From Canis aureus (lineage: Eukaryota > Chordata > Mammalia > Carnivora > Canidae), in NCBI RefSeq assembly GCF_053574225.1, contig NC_135612.1, positions 34,302,501 to 34,366,500 on the forward strand: a DNA stretch of 64,000 nt, given 5' to 3'. Every line of letters begins with the position of its first letter. The first letter of the stretch is position 1. The notes below the pieces were generated by a model. The model saw only the letters and a list, made by a program, of their open reading frames with translations, did not search any database and had not been told where the DNA came from. The translations under genes and the position numbers were made by a program. Of the stretch, positions 58,976 to 64,000 are shown one piece after another.

Positions 58976-61900
58976 ATGATGACACTAAATTCATATCTTT
59001 CAATAGTAATTCTGAAAATGAATGGGCTTAATGACCCCATTAAAAGGCACAGGGTTTCAGACTGGATAAAAAAGGAAGACCCATCTATTTGCTGCCTACA
59101 AGAGACTCATTTTAGATGTAAAGACACCTACAGCCGGAAAATAAAAGGCTGGAGAACCATTTGCATTCAAAGGTCCTGGAAAGAAAGCAGGGGTAGCCAT
59201 CCTTATATCAGATACATTAAAGTTTATCCCAAAGACTGTGATAAGATTTGAAGAGGGACACTATATCATACTTAAAGGATCTATCCAACAAGAGGACCTA
59301 ACAATCATGAATATGAATATTTATGCCCCAAATGTGGGAGCTGCCAAGTATCGCCATCAATTAATAACCAAAGTTAAGACATACTTAGGTAATTATACAC
59401 TTATACTTGGTGACTTGAACACAGTGCTTTCTATTATAGACAGATCTTCTAAGCATAACATCTCCAAAGAAACAAGAGCTTTAAATGATACACTGGACCA
59501 GATGGATTCCACAGATATTTACAGAACTTACATCCAAATGCAACTGAATACATATTCTTCTCAAGTGCACATGGAACTTTCTCCAGAATAGACCACAAAC
59601 TGGCTCACAAATCAGGTCTTAACCGATACCAAAAGATTGGGATCGTCCCCTGCATATTTTCAGACCATAATGCTTTGAAACTAGAACTAAATCACAAGAA
59701 GAAGTTTGGAAGGATATCAAACATGGGGAGGTTAAGGACCATGCTGCTAAAAGATGAAAGGGTCAAACAGGAAATTAGGGAAGAATTAAAAAGATTCATG
59801 GAAACTAATGAGAATGAAGATACAACCATTCAAAATCTTTGGGGTACAGCAAAAGCAGTCCTGAGGGGGAAATACATCGCAATACAAGCATCCATCCAAA
59901 AACTGAAAAGAACTCAAATACACAAGCTAACCTTGCACCTAAAGGAGCTGGAGAAAAAACAGCAAATAGATCCTACACCCAGCAGAAGAAGAGAATTAAT
60001 AAAGATTTGAGCAGAACTCAATGAAATAGAGATCAGAAGAACTGTGGAACAGATCAACAAAACCAGGAGTTGGTTCTTTGAAAGAATTAGTAAGAAGATA
60101 GATAAACCATTAGCCAGCCTTATTAAAAAGAAGAGAGAAAGGACTCAAATTAATAAATTCATGAATGATAAAGGAGAGATCACCACCAATACCAAGGAAC
60201 AGAACCTGAACTGGCCGATAACCAGGGAGGAAATTGAAGCAGTCATCAAAAACCTCCCAAGACACAAGAGTCCTGAGCCAGATGGCTTCCCAGGGGAATT
60301 CTATCAAACGTTTAAAGAAGAAACCATACCTATTCTACTAAAGCTGTTCAGAAAGATAGAAAGAGATGGAGTACTTCCAACATTCATTCTATGAGACCAG
60401 CATCACCTTAATTCCAAAACCAAAGACCCCACCCAAAAGGAGAATTACAGACCAATATCCCTGATGAACACAGATGTAATAATTCTCAACAAGATACTAG
60501 CCAATAGGTTCCAACGATACATTAAGAAGATTATTCAGCATGACCAATTGGGATTTATCCTCGGGATGCAAGGTTGGTTCAACACTCATAAAGAAATCAT
60601 CGTGATAGATGATATCAACAAGAGAAAGAACAAGAACCCCATGATCCTCTCAATAGATGCAGAGAAAGCATTTGACAAAATACAGCATCCATTCCTGATC
60701 AAAACTCTTCAGAGTGTAGGGATAGAGGGGACATTTCTCAGCATCTTAAAAGCCATCTATGAGAAGCACACAGCAAATATCATTCTCAATGGGAAAAACT
60801 GGGAGCCTTTCCCCTAAGATCAGGAACAAGACAGGGATGTCCACTCTCAGCACTGCTATTCAACATATTACTAGAAGTCCAAGCCTCAGCAATCAGGCAA
60901 CAAAAAGAAAGAAAAGGCATTCAAATTAGCAAAGAAGAAATCAAACTCTCCCTCTTCGCAGATGACATGCTACTGTACATAGAAAACCCAAAAGACTCCA
61001 CCCCAAGATTGCTAGAACTCATATAGCAATTTGGCAGTATGTCAGGATACAAAATCAATGCCCAGAAATCAGTGGCATTTCTCTATACTAACAATGAGAC
61101 TGAAGGCAGAGAAATTAAGGAGTCAATCCCAAGTACAATTGCACCCAAAAGCATAGGATACCTAGGAACAAACCTAACCAAAGAGGTAAAGGATCTATAT
61201 CCTAAAAACTACAGAACACTTCTGAAAGAAATTGAGGAAGACACAAAGAGATGGAAAAGTATTCCATGCTCATGGAGTGGAAGAATTCATATTGTGAAAA
61301 TATCTATGCTACCCAGGGCAATTTACACATTCAATGCAATCCCTATCAAAATACCACGGGCTTTCTTCAGAGAAATGGAACAAATAATCGTACGATTTGT
61401 ATGGAATCAGAAAAGACCCCGAATAGCCAGAGGAATATTGAAAACAAACAAACAAACAAACAAAAAAAAAACAGAGCTGGGGCATCACAATACCGGATTT
61501 TAAGTTGTACTACAAAGCTGTGATCATCAAGACAGTGTCGTACTGGCACAAAAACAGACACATAGATCAATGGAATAGAATAGAGAACCCAGAAATGAGC
61601 CGTTAACTCTATGGTCAACTAACATTCAATAAAGCAGGAAAGATTATCAGAGTATCCACTGGAAAAAGGATAGTCTCTTAAGTAAATGGTCCTGGGAAAA
61701 TTGGACAGGCACCTGCAGATGAATGAAACTAGACCACTCTCTTGCACCATACACAAAGATAAACTCAAAATGGATGAAGGATCTAAATGTGAGACAAGAT
61801 TCCATCAAAATCCTAGAGGGGAGCACAGGCAACACCCTCTTTAAACTTGGCCACAGCAACTTCTTGCAAGATACATCTATGAAGGCAAGGGAAACAAAAG

Positions 61901-62700
61901 CAAAAATGAACTACCGGGACTTCATCAAGATAAAAAGCTTCTGCACAGCTAAAGAAACAGTCAACAAAACTAAAAGACAACCTACAGAATGGTAGAAGAT
62001 ATTTGCAAATGACATATCAGATAAAGGGCTAGCTAGTACCCAAGATCTATAAAGAACTTATTAAACTCAGCAGCAAAGAAACAAACAATCCAATCATGAA
62101 GTGGGTAAGACATGAACAGAAATTTGACCAAAGAAGACCTACACATGGCCAACAAGTACATGAGAAAATGCTCCGCATCACTTGCTATCAGGGAAACACA
62201 AATCAAAACCACAATGAGATACCACCTCACACCAGTGAGAATGGGGAAAATTCACAAGACAGGAAACAACAAATGTTGGAGAGGATGTGGAGAAAGGGGA
62301 ATCCTTTTGCACTGTTGGTGGAGACGTAAACTGGTGCAGCCACTCTGGAAAACTGTGTGGAGGTTCCTCAAAGAGTTGAAAATAGATCTGCCCTATGACC
62401 CAGCAATTGCACTACTGGGGATTTACCCCAACGATGCAGATGCGGTGAAATGCCAGGACTCCTGCACCTCTATGTTTATAGCAGCATTGTTCACAGTAGC
62501 TAAACTGTGGAAGGTGCCTCGGTGTCCATTGAAAGATGAATGCATAAAGAAGATGCAGTATAAGGTATACAACGGAATATTACTCAGCCATTAGAACGAC
62601 AAATACCCACCATTTGCTTCAAAGTGGATGGAACTGGAGGGTATTATGCTGAGTGAAGTAAGTCAATTGGAGAAGGACAAACACTATATGGTCTCATTCA
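58976..62700 (+). pseudogene. L1 ORF2 remnant (endonuclease/reverse transcriptase), many breaks
   Basis: ORF2p nicks target DNA and reverse-transcribes L1 RNA. Visible here are the endonuclease start (MNGLNDP, then CCLQETHF), its SDH motif (59660-59668), and reverse transcriptase with FADD (60955-60966) and an AFDKIQHPF-like segment. The Cys/His tail lies near 62275-62330. Lesions seen: frameshifts near 59180, 59585, 60385 and 60810; stops at 60008-60010 (TGA), 61024-61026 (TAG) and 61993-61995 (TAG); an internal deletion of about 100 bases near 60185; an AAAC repeat at 61441-61471; and more shifts beyond. Not functional. Confidence 0.9.
61441..61471. repeat. (AAAC)n tract inside L1 ORF2 remnant
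   Basis: About six AAAC units followed by an A-run, at a position where ORF2 normally has a short lysine-coding A-rich stretch. An expansion from an A-rich seed. Confidence 0.9.
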
Positions 62701-62954
62701 TTTGGAATATAAAAGATAGTGAAAGGGAATAAAGGGGAAAGGAGAGAAAATGAGTGGGAAATATCAGTGAGGGTGATAGACAATGAGAGACACCTCACTC
62801 TGGGAAAGGAACAAGGGGTGAACAAGGTGGTTGGGGTTACTGTGTGATGGGCACTGAGGGAGGCACTTGATGGGATGAGCACTGGGTGTTATGCTATATG
62901 TTGGCAAATTGAACATCAATAAGAAAATATTTAAAAAGTAAAATAAAATCCAAA

Positions 62955-63345
62955 TCATACAAAGTATGTTCACTCACCACAATGGATTTTAATCAGAAAT
63001 CAATAACAGAAAGAAAAACTGGAAAAATCTCAAGTATTTGGGAAATGATTATCAGACACCTAAATGAGCACTTTGCATGGGTGAAAGAAGAAATGAAAAA
63101 GGAAATTAGTAGGGTCTTTTGAATTGAATGTAAATGAAATAAAAAAAACTGAAATCTGTGGAATGCTACTATAGTATTGCTTAGTAAGAATTTGTAGCAC
63201 TATACACTAAATTAGATAAGAAGGTCTCAAATCTATGACTTCATCTTCCACTTTAAGAAACTAAAAATAAAGCAAATGAAACCCAAAGCAAGCCGCAGAA
63301 TGGTATTATACAGATCTAAGTTAAAATCAGTGAACTAGAAAACAG
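62955..63345 (+). mobile_element. Ancient L1 ORF2 fragment
   Basis: 'caccacaatggattttaatcagaaatcaataacagaaagaa', 'gcatgggtgaaagaagaaatgaaaaaggaaattag', 'agaaggtctcaaatctatgacttcatcttccactttaagaaacta' and 'cccaaagcaagccgcagaa' are ORF2 endonuclease-to-RT linker landmarks of old L1s. Probably the right-hand continuation of the L1 at 56935-57260. Confidence 0.75.
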
Positions 63346-63425
63346 AAAAATAATATGGTTGGGCCCTGATCTCTGTATTTTAAAGAGATCCTCAGGTAAT
63401 TCTGATATAAAGCCACATTTATAAA
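63346..63425. mobile_element. MER5-like hAT transposon fragment
   Basis: 'gggccctgatctctgtattttaaagagatcctcaggtaattctgatataaagcca' has the wording of the MER5A/B interior (a non-autonomous hAT-Charlie DNA transposon). The ends are missing. Confidence 0.5.
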
Positions 63426-64000
63426 CTTTTGGACAGACTTCTTTTGGAATCTCTTCAAGCCATGATATTCTATGAAACTATGATTTTCACATCTGCATTT
63501 GTCCCTCAAAAGTGAGTTAGTAGGATAAACAACCTAATCGATATGAGCACAGTAATACTTTATAAAAGGATCTGTAAGATATTTTTGATCAGGATGTTAA
63601 TTACATACTGATGAAATGCTGACAGCTGAACAGAAATCTCCATATAAGGCAAAGCTTTTATGACAGTGGAGCTGCCTGCAAGTTCTATTTCACTACTGAT
63701 AAGCCAGGCCAACTCAGTGTGTAGGTCTAGGAACACAGTGGATGGAAGGCAGATGACATGTTCTGTCCTCTCTTTATGTGTCAGGTGTTTTAATCTACAA
63801 TTCTTACAACAAGACTTGGATATATTTTTAATTATCTCATTTAGAGATAGTACCTACCAGTCAGTGACATTGTTTCTTGCAGGGAATCTGCTGGCAACTG
63901 GTGGAAGAACCCTTATTTGAGTCCATTTCTTTTCTCACTCAAACCCTCTCTAAAGCCACATAAAACTATTTTGCTCAGTTTCTGCAGTGGTAATGAATAA
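63426..64000. other. Unique intronic sequence
   Basis: Nothing recognised. The plus-strand frame at 63660-63920 has no family resemblance and is opposite to the gene direction. Confidence 0.4.

Larger units (their letters stand above)
57554..62945 (+). mobile_element. Near full-length but inactivated L1 (L1_Cf-type), about 5.4 kb
   Basis: Order: GC-richer 5' UTR (57554-57850, gccccaggagcatctagg ...), a T-rich stretch at 57964-57985, ORF1 remnant (about 58060-58920), ORF2 remnant (58976 to about 62700), 3' UTR and A-rich tail to about 62945. It is the only L1 here with both open reading frames and a 5' UTR. Many stops and frameshifts show it is older than the copies at 8.4 and 41.6 kb and cannot move by itself. 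Both edges are uncertain and no target duplication was seen. Antisense to GABRG3. Confidence 0.88.

Noticed and set aside
57554..62945. Active, mobile L1
   Set aside because: ORF1 and ORF2 contain many stops, frameshifts and an internal deletion.

Overview
This is mammalian, non-bacterial DNA, and the repeats identify it as carnivore and most likely dog or another canid. It holds about sixteen tRNA-Lys-derived SINEC elements, several young L1_Cf-type LINE ends, and older mammalian L1, L2, MIR, MLT1 and LTR relics. There is no operon-like coding, and nearly all long open frames are chance frames or lie inside LINEs.

The only host coding sequence I can support is one 68-bp exon at 45055-45122 on the minus strand. 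It has consensus splice sites and encodes a segment that fits the GABA-A receptor gamma-3 subunit (GABRG3, exon 3). The rest of the window is then the two flanking introns: 45123-64000 lies upstream (intron 2) and 1-45054 downstream (intron 3). One exon in 64 kb fits a gene known for very large introns. Every L1 piece I found lies on the plus strand, antisense to this gene, which matches the usual depletion of sense L1 copies inside genes.

Layout: 0.6-2 kb has two solitary LTR-like blocks. 6.7-9.6 kb has three SINEs and a recent 5'-truncated L1 whose ORF2 tail is still open. 12.5-13.8 kb has a disrupted GAPDH processed pseudogene. 15-18.4 kb has three SINEs, a possible CTCF site and an unusual insertion joining an antisense tRNA-Ile(UAU) 5' half to an L1 3' end. 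18.4-31.6 kb is mostly unique intron with L2, MIR, MLT1, a short L1 end and a 99-nt hairpin. 31.6-43 kb has SINEs, MLT1, L2, ancient L1 tails, an unidentified coding-like fragment and a second young truncated L1. 45.1 kb is the exon. 46.9-48.8 kb is an ancient L1 split by an LTR. 53-63.4 kb is a stack of old L1 pieces pierced by SINEs and by a 5.4-kb, heavily broken L1_Cf-type element.

I see no new gene system. The most unusual object is the tRNA-half/L1 chimera with a 3' transduction at 16943-17269. Family names rest on remembered consensus motifs, not on a database search.
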